Part shown: piece by piece, positions 35,000 through 45,859 of the stretch
Layout of the letters: each line of letters starts with the position of its first letter
How positions within the stretch are numbered: position 1 is the first letter of the stretch
From: Bacteroidota bacterium
GTDB lineage: Bacteria > Bacteroidota > Bacteroidia > JABEUT01
Assembly (NCBI GenBank): GCA_013288345.1
Contig: JABDCA010000009.1
Coordinates: forward strand, 20,219 to 73,727
DNA length: 53,509 nt
Direction of reading: 5' to 3'
Program-made: the position numbers and the translations under genes
The notes under the pieces: model-generated
The model's database searches: none
What the model saw: the letters and a program-made list of their open reading frames with translations, nothing else
What the model was told of the DNA's origin: nothing

Positions 35000-35407
35000 A
35001 TGAATCTAATTAAATACGTTGAAGAACAACTACTGAAAAAGAAGGAACACCCTGCTTTTAAAGCCGGTGATACCATTACAGTAAATTATAAAATCAAGGA
35101 AGGAGACAAAGAACGTATCCAGCAGTACCAAGGTATTGTAATACAACGCCGTGGCGCTGGAACTTCTGCAAGTTTTACCGTTCGTAAAGTATCGAATGGC
35201 GTAGGTGTAGAAAGGGTATTCCCTATTTACTCTCCTTTTATCGAGAGCATTGAAGTAAACAAGGAAGGCGTTGTACGCAGAGCCAGAATTTACTACATAC
35301 GTAATGCAAAAGGCAAAAAAGCCCGTATTGAAGAAAAACAATATGGCCGTGCTGAAGAAGTTGCTGCTAAAGCTGAAAAAGAAGCAGTTGCTACCGAAAA
35401 AGTATAA
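35000..35407 (+). CDS. rplS: 50S ribosomal protein L19
   Basis: 135 residues. The L19 core has [54 protein letters not shown] and RARIYYIR. A charged Ala/Glu/Lys tail of about 20 residues extends beyond the usual ~115. L19 sits at the 30S-50S interface. It is monocistronic here, followed by a strong terminator, and not in the common rpsP-rimM-trmD-rplS operon. Confidence 0.97.
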   Translation: MNLIKYVEEQLLKKKEHPAFKAGDTITVNYKIKEGDKERIQQYQGIVIQRRGAGTSASFTVRKVSNGVGVERVFPIYSPFIESIEVNKEGVVRRARIYYIRNAKGKKARIEEKQYGRAEEVAAKAEKEAVATEKV

Positions 35408-35427
35408 TTCATTTATCTATTATAAAG

Positions 35428-35455
35428 AAAAGCCTCGCAAATGCGGGGCTTTTTT
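35428..35455 (+). terminator. Terminator after rplS
   Basis: Stem AAAAGCCTCGCA/TGCGGGGCTTTT (one G-T pair) with a 2-base loop, then T-run. It shares the GCGGGGC core with the terminators at 2988 and 51265. Confidence 0.9.
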
Positions 35456-35561
35456 ATGCCCTTTATCCTGCTATTAGAGGCATACCACTCAACATTTCAT
35501 GCACGCTCTACCACTACCTCCTTTAAGCATATAAAATCAGCCCTGAAAGCCTATTAAAACA

Positions 35562-35590
35562 TATCAACAAAACAGCCTTTTTTGTTGATA
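35562..35590. promoter_or_regulatory. Hairpin in the rplS-gyrB gap
   Basis: TATCAACAAAA (35562-35572) and TTTTGTTGATA (35580-35590) are exact complements around a 7-base loop. It lies 55 bases upstream of the gyrB -7 element. The remainder of 35456-35688 shows nothing else beyond an AT-rich spacer. Confidence 0.55.
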
Positions 35591-35644
35591 AATAAACACC
35601 CTGTTTTTGCCCGTCATTTCTACAAAAGAAAAGGCTTTTTTTCG

Positions 35645-35652
35645 TACATTTG
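35645..35652 (+). promoter_or_regulatory. gyrB -7 element
   Basis: TACATTTG, a full match to TAnnTTTG, 36 bases before the gyrB ATG at 35689. Confidence 0.55.
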
Positions 35653-35685
35653 TAGGATATAGAAAATGCTCAAAAACAACCTTAA

Positions 35686-37665
<1,980 letters not shown>

Positions 37666-37679
37666 TATCATTGTAAGCC

Positions 37680-37713
37680 AATAAAAAAGGGGGACATGTC
37701 CCCCTTTTTTATT
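37680..37713 (+). terminator. Terminator after gyrB (bidirectional)
   Basis: Perfect 34-base palindrome: six A, GGGGGACA/TGTCCCCC, six T. The facing gene at 37735 on the minus strand ends 22 bases away, so it can serve both. Confidence 0.93.
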
Positions 37714-37734
37714 GATTGGCAGTTTTGAAATGCT

Positions 37735-37995
37735 TTATTTCTTTATGTCGGTTGCAGGTGCAGCTGCTGCAGGAGCCTTTTCGGTTGAGTTCTGAGGAAC
37801 TCCGGTACCCTTCACAGCCATTTTATCTCCACCTTTACCACCCTTTTTCTTTACTTCCTTAGCAGCGCCTTTACCAGCATCCTTTTTACCTGCTGCATCC
37901 TTAACCTTACCTAGTAATCCACCTTGCTTGGCAGATGCAATATTGCTTATGGAGGCTATGAGCAATACTGCGAATAATGTCTTTAGTGTTTTCAT
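37735..37995 (-). CDS. Small secreted Lys/Ala/Gly-rich basic protein
   Basis: 86 residues. The signal peptide ends NIASA with probable cleavage after residue 22. The mature ~64 residues hold 16 Lys against 6 acidic residues, in runs such as KDAAGKKDAGKGAAKEVKKK, then an Ala/Pro-rich tail. It looks like a histone H1-type basic tail but is exported. No family is recognised. A -7 element lies at 38015-38022. It is read toward the shared terminator. Confidence 0.62.
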   Translation of the reverse strand: MKTLKTLFAVLLIASISNIASAKQGGLLGKVKDAAGKKDAGKGAAKEVKKKGGKGGDKMAVKGTGVPQNSTEKAPAAAAPATDIKK

Positions 37996-38014
37996 GATTT
38001 TAAGTTTTATGATA

Positions 38015-38022
38015 CAAATGTA
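38015..38022 (-). promoter_or_regulatory. -7 element for the small basic protein gene
   Basis: Minus-strand TACATTTG, 19 bases upstream of the ATG at 37995. It lies in the 55-base gap after the 714-residue barrel-SPOR gene, so the small gene is probably an independent transcript. Confidence 0.5.
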
Positions 38023-38050
38023 TGAATTGCCAATGAAGAATTAATGAAGA

Positions 38051-40195
38051 CTATTGCTTTAGCATGCTTACTGCCTGCTGAACAGGTATGGGTTTGTCTT
38101 TATAAAAGGCAACCACAAAAGCTCCTTTAATACCCGATGCAATTGCTTTTTCTTTTTCAGCCTTTGCTGATTCATAATCGGAATAAGGGCCAACATTATA
38201 ATGTACATTTCCGGCATTATCTTCATCAAAGGCCAGGTTCGAATATTTCTTGAACTTACTCCTTATGCTCATAGGTGGAGTGCCTTTATACACACCTAAC
38301 TGTACTTTAAACTTAATGTCTTTCTTATTTATTGCTGCGCCATCTTTATTAACAGGAGCTACTGCAGCTGCTTCCTTAGGGGCTTGCTTATTATCTTCCT
38401 TAGGAGCAGGTTCATTATTTACAGGCTTAACATATGCAGCACCCGCTTCGGCCAGTGTAATTCTCTTTCCGTTTCTATAAGCCTTTACAAATGCATCTGG
38501 GTAACCACCTGCAGCAAGTTCAGTTTTACTTGCCACAGCATCGCTATAAGCAGTAAATGACCCTACTGAATATGTATACAAACCATTTTCTGTTTTAATT
38601 TCTATAACATTCTTAGCGCCCTTAAACATGCGGGTGTTGGTCAGTTTGTTTTTAAATGCACCCAATTGAACACGGTAAACAACCCCACCAACATCAGTCG
38701 AAGTTTCCGTTTTAACTTTTTCGGTAGTAGTTTTAGTTATTTGTGGATTTTCAACGGCTACTGCATGCGAACCTTCGTCGCCGGTATTTTGCTTGTCAAC
38801 ATCTATAAAGTCATTGCCCTTACGGTAAACAATCTTCGCATCATTAAATCCTTGTTTGGTTAATTCCGCTTTACGCTTTTTCGCTTCTTCTAAATCAGAA
38901 TAGTTACCGGCTGTGTATACCGAAGACGAATCTTTCATCACATTCGATTTCACATCGGGCACACTTAACATTTTATCCATTTGAGATGCAGGCACGCCTT
39001 TTGAATATTTACCCAGTTCAACTGTATACTCGCGCCCACCAGATGCAGGTGAAGAGGCAGAAGGCAATGACGCATACTCTTTATTTACAACTCCACTCTT
39101 TGCTCCTGAGCTATCGTATATCATCTTTCCATACTTACCGGTACTATCCTTATAAGCAAGGTAGCGGCGGCGTGCCAGTGAATCGTTAATGGGCACAGTA
39201 TCACCATTCGCAGGCCTAACAGTATCTTGTATAAACGATGCATCAAACTTTACGCTGTCATATCGGCTTTCATCAATATGTTCACCGTTAAGTTTGCTTA
39301 AGCTGGTAAGGTCGTAACGCAAGCCAACAGCAGTAAGCAGGAACATATCATTCTTTTTGGTTCCATGAAGTGGCCCTTGAACGCCTGGGGTAAGTCCATC
39401 TATATGGTCGGTAAACGTATAATGCAACGTAGTGCCAACTGTAAACTCAGCTTTTTTACCAATATGTATTATAAGGCCAGCACCTATGGGAACTGCAAAT
39501 GTTTGTTGTGAATATTTCCCTGTGCCATCCAGATCCAGGCTCCTTATATCCGTTTCGTAGGTATAATCGGGGGTTAGTATAGCTGCTGTAGAAGCATCGG
39601 CAGCATTTTGAGGAAGACTGCGCATACTGCCATCTGACCAGTAATAGTATTTGTTACCATACTTATCTTTCATATCTGTCTTCGACAGAAAATTAAAAGA
39701 CTCTAATCCTAAGGTAAAAAACGGAGTAATTGGCTTATCCGGCAATATTTTATACATCACATACGCTCCACCACCTGCTATTTGCGACTCGAAGTTCCAA
39801 TTATACGTCGCCGATCTTTCATATTGACCTAGCAACCCAAAAATCCCATTCAGGTCAAACTCAATATGATCATTAATTTTTTGGCCAAACATTAGCGTAT
39901 AGCCTAATCTGCTGGTAGTAGGGTTCTGAATATCGCTCTTAACGTATTTTACGTTGCCAAAATACGATAACATACCTACACCTGCACCTATAATGGGGTT
40001 CAATATAAATGGAACAGGAGCAGGAGTATTGTGCCCGGTATCAGTAACAGAATTAGTTGCAGTTTGAATTACAGGCTGACCTTGTTTTGTTTTTGCCGAA
40101 TCATCTGCATTTATATAACAAGAAGCTGAAGTACTTGCTGATGTAGCAAGAAGCAAAAGTGTTACATTAAATAGCAGTAAGGAAACTTTCGGCAT
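38051..40195 (-). CDS. Outer-membrane barrel protein with three C-terminal SPOR domains
   Basis: 714 residues. The signal peptide is followed by a barrel-like domain (about 60-315) with GVGMLSYFGN, KYYYWSDGSMRSLPQNA and DYTYETDIRS. It is homologous to the barrel of 41717-42928. After a linker come three SPOR-like domains at about 390-470, 507-585 and 633-710, each with a [VK]xLGxY/F start and a DAxVxAYxxGKxI-like end. SPOR domains bind peptidoglycan lacking stem peptides. The protein may tie the outer membrane to the cell wall. It starts 51 bases after the previous gene of the operon. Confidence 0.72.
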   Translation of the reverse strand: MPKVSLLLFNVTLLLLATSASTSASCYINADDSAKTKQGQPVIQTATNSVTDTGHNTPAPVPFILNPIIGAGVGMLSYFGNVKYVKSDIQNPTTSRLGYTLMFGQKINDHIEFDLNGIFGLLGQYERSATYNWNFESQIAGGGAYVMYKILPDKPITPFFTLGLESFNFLSKTDMKDKYGNKYYYWSDGSMRSLPQNAADASTAAILTPDYTYETDIRSLDLDGTGKYSQQTFAVPIGAGLIIHIGKKAEFTVGTTLHYTFTDHIDGLTPGVQGPLHGTKKNDMFLLTAVGLRYDLTSLSKLNGEHIDESRYDSVKFDASFIQDTVRPANGDTVPINDSLARRRYLAYKDSTGKYGKMIYDSSGAKSGVVNKEYASLPSASSPASGGREYTVELGKYSKGVPASQMDKMLSVPDVKSNVMKDSSSVYTAGNYSDLEEAKKRKAELTKQGFNDAKIVYRKGNDFIDVDKQNTGDEGSHAVAVENPQITKTTTEKVKTETSTDVGGVVYRVQLGAFKNKLTNTRMFKGAKNVIEIKTENGLYTYSVGSFTAYSDAVASKTELAAGGYPDAFVKAYRNGKRITLAEAGAAYVKPVNNEPAPKEDNKQAPKEAAAVAPVNKDGAAINKKDIKFKVQLGVYKGTPPMSIRSKFKKYSNLAFDEDNAGNVHYNVGPYSDYESAKAEKEKAIASGIKGAFVVAFYKDKPIPVQQAVSMLKQ

Positions 40196-40246
40196 TTATA
40201 TTATTCTTAACAGGTGGGCAATTATACGTATAAAAAGCGATAAAGG

Positions 40247-41707
40247 TTACTGATACCACTGCTGGCTGCACATCATCAATGCTTCCTGCACTGTAATTCT
40301 TTTACCACCGTTGTACGCAACCACAAATGCATCATGTACTCCATTAGCGCTCTTTAATTGTTCCCTATGATCGTGTGCGCCTTTATATATCGAGAATTTC
40401 TTGGAAGCCACATACTTATGAAGTCCATCCTCATCACGTTTATCAACGCTTTCGGCAATCTTATAATATCCTTTTACAAAAGCTACCGATCTGTCATTTT
40501 GTAAGGCCATAACCTGTACATAATATGCTGCAGTACAGCCATTGGCGTTAGGAGGAGTTACCACATCCTTTTTATCATTATTTGCATAGTTAGATTGATT
40601 GCTGCCATTTGAACCATTACTTCCATTCGATGGGTTACTTCCGTTAGACGGATTAGAGCCATTAGATGGATTTGTAGCAACTACTGTATTAGTAGGCGTA
40701 ACCGTATTGGTTGGATTTATAGCAACAGCACCAGAGCCAGAAACATTGAATACCATAGCATTTATATAATACTTGCTTGCGGCGCCATCTATAATAAAAG
40801 AGAAGGTACCTTTAACAGATTGGTCGCCTGAAGAAGCTGCACCTGCATTAAGCTTGTAGCTAACCGTAAATACAGAATCAGTTGGTAAGCTTATCCATAC
40901 CATTTTCATTTTACTATCTACAAAGGTAAATGAAGCGCTACCCTTATTATCTTCCGAAGCTGTACATCCATCAGGTATACGTTCTTCTAATTTGGCAAAA
41001 CCGCCTAAGGTTCCTTTATGAACGGTAACACTTACAGTAATACTTCCGCCTGCTGCTACTGAAGTAGCCGAAAAGCTACGCGTTGCACTTACACCTGCAA
41101 TAGCAGGGTTAGGTGGGCCGCCCGGTACTGGTGCTGTATTAGTAGGTACCGATGTAACCGTATTGGTAGGCGCAACTGTCGTTGCTGCTGTAGTATTAGG
41201 GTCAGGTGTGGTAGCTGTAGTGCTGGCCGCTGTAGTTGTAGGTGTAGTTGTTGCAGTTGGCGTACTTGCCACTGCTGCTCCGCTTCCTATAGTAATAGTC
41301 TGTGGGTTGGCATCAGCCTCGGTCTTTACATTATCCAATACATATAAAAACTTACCTCCTATATTCTGGTTACCCGATACACTTGCATCAACAGCTACCG
41401 TATATGAGATTTTAAGGGTAGCATCGCCCGGAAGAGAAGCCCATATAAACTTTATAGCATTACCTGATGAAAGTACCGTAGCACCTTGTTTCTCGACCGC
41501 TGTAGCTGTAAAGCCCTGTGGCAGGTCGGCCTGGTATTTGGCAAAGCCGCTGGCACTGCCTTTGTTGATAGTTACCTCGACTGTGAAGGTCGAACCTGGG
41601 TTAGCTTGTGGGGGAGCCGTTTGTGTGACAGTCACTGCTGACTGCATAAATACTTGGTAAACGAATAACCCTATAAGGTTCAACAGTAGTACGAGGTACT
41701 TTATCAT
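40247..41707 (-). CDS. Secreted protein: two Ig-like modules, low-complexity linkers and a SPOR-like C-terminus
   Basis: 486 residues with an N-terminal signal sequence. Two homologous modules (about 22-145 and 205-325) share GFAK, a LPxG or IPDG word, WASLP/WISLP and the SYT/SYK end, resembling DUF11-type surface modules. A Thr/Ala/Pro-rich linker separates them. A second linker is made of six-residue NPSNGS repeats. The last ~90 residues (YYVQVMALQNDRSVAF to GGKRITVQEA) look like a SPOR domain matching the ends of the neighbouring barrel protein. It starts 9 bases after the stop of 41717-42928. Confidence 0.65.
   Translation of the reverse strand: MIKYLVLLLNLIGLFVYQVFMQSAVTVTQTAPPQANPGSTFTVEVTINKGSASGFAKYQADLPQGFTATAVEKQGATVLSSGNAIKFIWASLPGDATLKISYTVAVDASVSGNQNIGGKFLYVLDNVKTEADANPQTITIGSGAAVASTPTATTTPTTTAASTTATTPDPNTTAATTVAPTNTVTSVPTNTAPVPGGPPNPAIAGVSATRSFSATSVAAGGSITVSVTVHKGTLGGFAKLEERIPDGCTASEDNKGSASFTFVDSKMKMVWISLPTDSVFTVSYKLNAGAASSGDQSVKGTFSFIIDGAASKYYINAMVFNVSGSGAVAINPTNTVTPTNTVVATNPSNGSNPSNGSNPSNGSNGSNGSNQSNYANNDKKDVVTPPNANGCTAAYYVQVMALQNDRSVAFVKGYYKIAESVDKRDEDGLHKYVASKKFSIYKGAHDHREQLKSANGVHDAFVVAYNGGKRITVQEALMMCSQQWYQ
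40597..40674 (-). repeat. 18-bp coding repeat for NPSNGS
   Basis: Three NPSNGS units followed by shortened GSN units, coded by an 18-base period with synonymous differences. Such a tract can change length by slippage. Confidence 0.75.
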
Positions 41708-41716
41708 ATTTTGTGT

Positions 41717-42928
41717 TTATTGGTCAAAGAAGTAGTCGATTAAGCCGTTAATATCAGCTATAGTCATTGTAGATGTTCCATCAAAGAATTCGTCAATAGC
41801 CTGTGTTATTTCTTGTGAAGAGATATAACCATCATGGTTCTTATCTGCAGGCCTGAAACGCGGAGGCACGGTATTAGGATCGTGTTTCTTAGCTTGGTTT
41901 TCTTTATCTTCTTCCTTTAATACAGTTTCAGTTGGGTGTTCATTGAACGCAGCACTTCTATCCACCGCGTTGGTATCGCGGTTCATTTGCTTAGCTTCAA
42001 GTTCATCTGATTTTTCTTTCGATATTTCATCAGTCTTTTTAACGGTATCCTCTACGGTAAGACTCTTAAACACTGTGAAATCAGGGTATTTGGTTTCATC
42101 AATGTTATTAGCATTTTTATGAGTAAAATGATATTCGATTGTAGCAAATGAAAACAGATACTTATCATTTTTCAATGGAGCATTGGCTACCTGGTTAAAT
42201 ACTTCTAAGCTGTTTGTAAATGTAAAGTAGTATGCAGCCTGAACATTCATGGCCAGATTTTCAGTGATCTTAACTTTTACGCCTAATCCAACAGGAACAC
42301 ACTCAGTGCTTCCGCTGCTTACAAATGTTTCGTAGTTATAATCTCTTTGAACTATATTATTCTTTATCGTAGCCTGATAAATATCCTGTGCATTTTGTGC
42401 ATCATTGCGTATTGTACCATCGGTCCAGTAAAAATACGGATCACCGGCAGCGTCTTTCAAATCAGCATACTTACTATACGACATATAGCTAAAGCCTGTA
42501 TATATGTATGGCGCAATAGGCGCGTCTTTTTTAAGCAACAAGCCATCAAAGTGCAGGTTGAGGGTTATCTCGCCCTGTACTACATTCGATTGGAAGTTTA
42601 AATTGCTATCGGGATTATTAGAACGCTCGCTGGCAGATAACTTACCGATCATGCCATCTAATTGTATGCCAAGGAAGCTTACAGGCCTTTCCTCAATAGC
42701 GAAGGTATAACCACCACGCACAGTACTGTACGCAGTAATGCCATTACCTTTTCCAATGTTTCCATTGAAATATAAAACACCTAAACCAGCCATAATGGAT
42801 GGAAGAGGGCCGTGTTTCTGAGCAGTGTCCTTGGTAGAACCAGTAGCAGATGACTGACTTGACTGTGCAAAACCGTTAACGGAAAGTGCAGTTAAGATTG
42901 CGATGGGTAAAAAACTTGCGTGTCTCAT
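41717..42928 (-). CDS. Outer-membrane barrel protein with C-terminal EF-hand
   Basis: 403 residues. The signal peptide ends NGFAQ. The barrel-like domain (about 40-275) has GLGVLYFNGNIGKG, YFYWTDGTIRNDAQNA and DYNYETF and is a paralog of the 38051-40195 barrel. A charged linker leads to an EF-hand with a canonical loop DKNHDGYISSQE (about 358-369), followed by a second, shorter Asp-containing helix-loop. Calcium binding is likely from the loop alone. First gene of the three-gene operon, with a good promoter. Confidence 0.7.
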   Translation of the reverse strand: MRHASFLPIAILTALSVNGFAQSSQSSATGSTKDTAQKHGPLPSIMAGLGVLYFNGNIGKGNGITAYSTVRGGYTFAIEERPVSFLGIQLDGMIGKLSASERSNNPDSNLNFQSNVVQGEITLNLHFDGLLLKKDAPIAPYIYTGFSYMSYSKYADLKDAAGDPYFYWTDGTIRNDAQNAQDIYQATIKNNIVQRDYNYETFVSSGSTECVPVGLGVKVKITENLAMNVQAAYYFTFTNSLEVFNQVANAPLKNDKYLFSFATIEYHFTHKNANNIDETKYPDFTVFKSLTVEDTVKKTDEISKEKSDELEAKQMNRDTNAVDRSAAFNEHPTETVLKEEDKENQAKKHDPNTVPPRFRPADKNHDGYISSQEITQAIDEFFDGTSTMTIADINGLIDYFFDQ

Positions 42929-42988
42929 GTAACTTTAGTTAGATGAATCTTGGTTTATTGTCGACAAAACATGACTTTTTGTCCATCG

Positions 42989-43022
42989 CAAATATAATCT
43001 TTTTAAATCTCATTACTGCAAA
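42989..43022 (-). promoter_or_regulatory. Promoter of the barrel/SPOR operon
   Basis: Minus strand: -33 TTTG (43019-43022), 22-base spacer, -7 TATATTTG (42989-42996), about 60 bases before the first ATG. The rest of the 276-base gap to lpd shows no gene. Confidence 0.55.
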
Positions 43023-43204
43023 AGTACTAGGGAAAAAAAGTCAAATCCCTTAAATAAGGCTGCACTTACTAACAACATAATGTTAAGAAGGGCAGGTATT
43101 TCTGTACTCATTATCCTCTGTATCCTATATTTCATGCGATAAACAGAATGTTACACATATTGCAAATTTTTAATTGTATTTTCGCATCTTCAATATTCAA
43201 AATC

Positions 43205-44605
43205 ATGGAAAAATATAATGTTGTTGTTATTGGATCGGGGCCGGGCGGGTATATTGCAGCTATCCGCTGTGCACAACTGGGTATGAAAACTGCTATTGTA
43301 GAAAGGTATAGTTCGTTAGGCGGTACATGCCTTAATGTAGGCTGTATTCCATCGAAAGCGCTGCTCGATTCATCGGAGCATTATTTTAATGCTGCTCACA
43401 ATTTTAAAACGCACGGTATTGATGTAAAGGATCTGAAAGTGAATATTACACAAATGATAAAACGCAAAAGCGAAGTGGTGAAACAAACCTGCGATGGCAT
43501 TGCGTTTTTGATGAAGAAAAATAAAATTACTGTTTACACAGGCCATGGAACCTTTACCGGAAAAAATACAATTGCTATAGATAACAATGGAAAGAAAACT
43601 GAAATAGAAGCTGAAAAAACTATTATTGCCACAGGCTCAAAACCATCTTCACTACCCGGAATAACAATAGATAAGCAACGTATAATAACATCTACCGAGG
43701 CATTGAATTTAACCGAGGTACCTAAGAACCTTATTATTATTGGCGGTGGAGTTATAGGGCTGGAACTTGGATCGGTATATGCCAGATTAGGTGCAAGTGT
43801 AAAGGTGGTAGAATTTACCGATGGCATTATTGGAACCATGGACAAAGGCTTAGGAAAAGAATTACAAAAAGTTTTGCAAAAAGAAGGCTTTGAATTTTTC
43901 CTGAAACATAAAGTAACCAATGTCAGCGCTAAAGAAAAAGAAGTAACGGTAACTGCTGAAGATCCGGATGGAAAGAGTGTATCCTTTAAAGGAGATTATT
44001 GCCTTGTTGCAGTGGGACGTAAACCTTATACCGATAACCTTGGCCTCGAAAAAGCAGGCGTAACCAAAAACCAAAGAGGATTTATTGAAGTAAATGACCG
44101 CATGGAAACCAACGTACAAGGTATTTATGCTATTGGCGATGTGGTACGTGGAGCCATGCTTGCACACAAAGCCGAAGAGGAAGGTGTTTGTGTGGCTGAA
44201 TTAATAGCAGGCCAAAAACCGCATATCGATTATAATTTAATACCCGGTGTGGTTTATACCTGGCCCGAAGTAGCATCGGTTGGCCTTACCGAAGAACAAT
44301 TAAAAACAAATAAGACCGAATACAAAGCAGGTAATTTTCCGTTTAAGGCAAGTGGCCGTGCACGTGCAAGTATGGACCTTGATGGATTTGCAAAAGTACT
44401 GACCGATGCTAAAACAGATGAAATATTAGGTGTACATATAATAGGTCCGCGCGCAGCAGATATGATTGGTGAGGCAGTGGTGGCTATGGAATACCGGGCA
44501 TCGGCTGAGGATATTGCACGTATATGTCATGCTCATCCTACATTTTCGGAGGCTATTAAAGAAGCTTGCCTGGATGCAACCGGAAAGAGAGCATTGAATA
44601 TGTAA
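43205..44605 (+). CDS. lpdA: Dihydrolipoyl dehydrogenase
   Basis: 466 residues from the ATG at 43205; an ATG 57 bases upstream would add an unusual hydrophobic leader and is rejected. The FAD motif is GSGPGGYIAAI at 10-20, the redox-active disulfide is C42/C47 in GGTCLNVGCIPSK, the NAD motif is IGGGVIGLELGSVYARLGA, and the active-site His is in CHAHPTFSEA. E3 subunit of pyruvate and 2-oxoglutarate dehydrogenases or the glycine cleavage system. Monocistronic or read with hemH, 7 bases downstream. Confidence 0.96.
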   Translation: MEKYNVVVIGSGPGGYIAAIRCAQLGMKTAIVERYSSLGGTCLNVGCIPSKALLDSSEHYFNAAHNFKTHGIDVKDLKVNITQMIKRKSEVVKQTCDGIAFLMKKNKITVYTGHGTFTGKNTIAIDNNGKKTEIEAEKTIIATGSKPSSLPGITIDKQRIITSTEALNLTEVPKNLIIIGGGVIGLELGSVYARLGASVKVVEFTDGIIGTMDKGLGKELQKVLQKEGFEFFLKHKVTNVSAKEKEVTVTAEDPDGKSVSFKGDYCLVAVGRKPYTDNLGLEKAGVTKNQRGFIEVNDRMETNVQGIYAIGDVVRGAMLAHKAEEEGVCVAELIAGQKPHIDYNLIPGVVYTWPEVASVGLTEEQLKTNKTEYKAGNFPFKASGRARASMDLDGFAKVLTDAKTDEILGVHIIGPRAADMIGEAVVAMEYRASAEDIARICHAHPTFSEAIKEACLDATGKRALNM

Positions 44606-44612
44606 ACTATAT

Positions 44613-45641
44613 ATGAGCACTAATTCAAAAACCGGAATATTATTAGTTAACCTGGGCACGCCTGATAGCCCTGCAACGGCTGATGTGCGCAAATACCTGG
44701 TTGAGTTTTTAAATGACAAAAGGGTAATTGATATACCAGCATTGCAACGAAAACTATTGGTGAACTTTATTATTGCCCCTACCCGTGCACCAAAATCTGC
44801 AGCACAGTATAAAGAGGTATGGACTAAAGAAGGTTCTCCGCTGCTTATATATGGACAGAAGCTAAAAGATAAGCTACAAAAACACTTAGGAGATAATTAC
44901 ATTGTAGAGTTGGCTATGCGCTACCAAAAGCCATCACTAAAGGTCGCAATTGATAAACTAACAGGTAATGGTGAAATTGAAAAACTTATAATAGTGCCAT
45001 TATATCCTCATTACGCATCATCGAGCACAGGCTCTACAGTAGAAAAAGTAATGGAGTTGCTCAAAGCCAAGGAAATAATACCGCATACAACTATAGTTGG
45101 CCCATTTTTTAATAATGCATCTTATATAGATGCGTTCGCTAAAATAATTCAGAGACAAAATAATATAGCAGACTACGATCATTTTTTATTCAGTTACCAT
45201 GGCCTGCCCGAAAGGCATATTATGAAAGGATCGGCGCAATGTGGTATGGATTGTAATCTTGGTGATTGCTGCAATAAACTTACCGCCAAAAATTTCAATT
45301 GCTATCGGGCAGAATGTTTTGAAACTACTAGGTTATTTGTAAAAGCATTAAACCTGAAGGAAGGCACCTATTCTTCTGCGTTCCAGAGCAGATTGGGCCT
45401 CGACCCCTGGATAAAACCTTATACCGACAAAACAATAGAAGAACTTGCTAAAAAAGGAGTTAAAAAAATACTGGCCTTCTCCCCTGCTTTTGTAGCCGAT
45501 TGCCTTGAAACGCTATTTGAAATACGTATTGAATATAACCACCTTTTCCAGAAACATGGCGGTACACACCTGCACCTTGCCGAAAGCCTTAATGATAATG
45601 ACGAATGGGTAAAAGCACTGGCGGAGATAATTGCCAATTAG
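44613..45641 (+). CDS. hemH: Ferrochelatase (coproporphyrin/protoporphyrin type) with Cys-rich insert
   Basis: 342 residues. ILLVNLGTPDSP is the usual start; the metal-site His is H196 in SYHGLPERH and the acidic end is FVADCLETLFEI. Between them a Cys-rich loop has C210, C214, C219, C220, C230 and C235. Similar loops occur in Bacteroidota HemH; some bacterial ferrochelatases hold a [2Fe-2S] cluster, but whether this loop does is not shown. It inserts iron as the last or next-to-last step of heme synthesis. It starts 7 bases after the lpd stop. The 218 bases that follow show no gene. Confidence 0.94.
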   Translation: MSTNSKTGILLVNLGTPDSPATADVRKYLVEFLNDKRVIDIPALQRKLLVNFIIAPTRAPKSAAQYKEVWTKEGSPLLIYGQKLKDKLQKHLGDNYIVELAMRYQKPSLKVAIDKLTGNGEIEKLIIVPLYPHYASSSTGSTVEKVMELLKAKEIIPHTTIVGPFFNNASYIDAFAKIIQRQNNIADYDHFLFSYHGLPERHIMKGSAQCGMDCNLGDCCNKLTAKNFNCYRAECFETTRLFVKALNLKEGTYSSAFQSRLGLDPWIKPYTDKTIEELAKKGVKKILAFSPAFVADCLETLFEIRIEYNHLFQKHGGTHLHLAESLNDNDEWVKALAEIIAN

Positions 45642-45833
45642 GATAACACAGACCCAATACCATTAAACATATTGATAATCAATAAAATACGAAATTATTT
45701 GTTGCGGAAAATTTCAAAAAAATCATTAATTCTTCTTGAAACCAAGGCTTTTAATAATAATTACCCTAAAACAGGCAAGGCAATTATCAAGGAAAAAATG
45801 TTGAATTAGGTTATTTCGGAATATAAATATTCT

Positions 45834-45841
45834 TATCTTTG
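45834..45841 (+). promoter_or_regulatory. -7 element of the rpsF operon
   Basis: TATCTTTG, full match, 18 bases before the rpsF ATG at 45860. The leader is thus too short for a long regulatory RNA. Confidence 0.58.
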
Positions 45842-45859
45842 CCGTCCATTTTAAAAAAC

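Noticed and set aside
41163..41660. 165-codon plus-strand Val/Ala-rich frame
   Set aside because: Antisense image of the Thr/Ala/Pro linker of the 40247-41707 gene.
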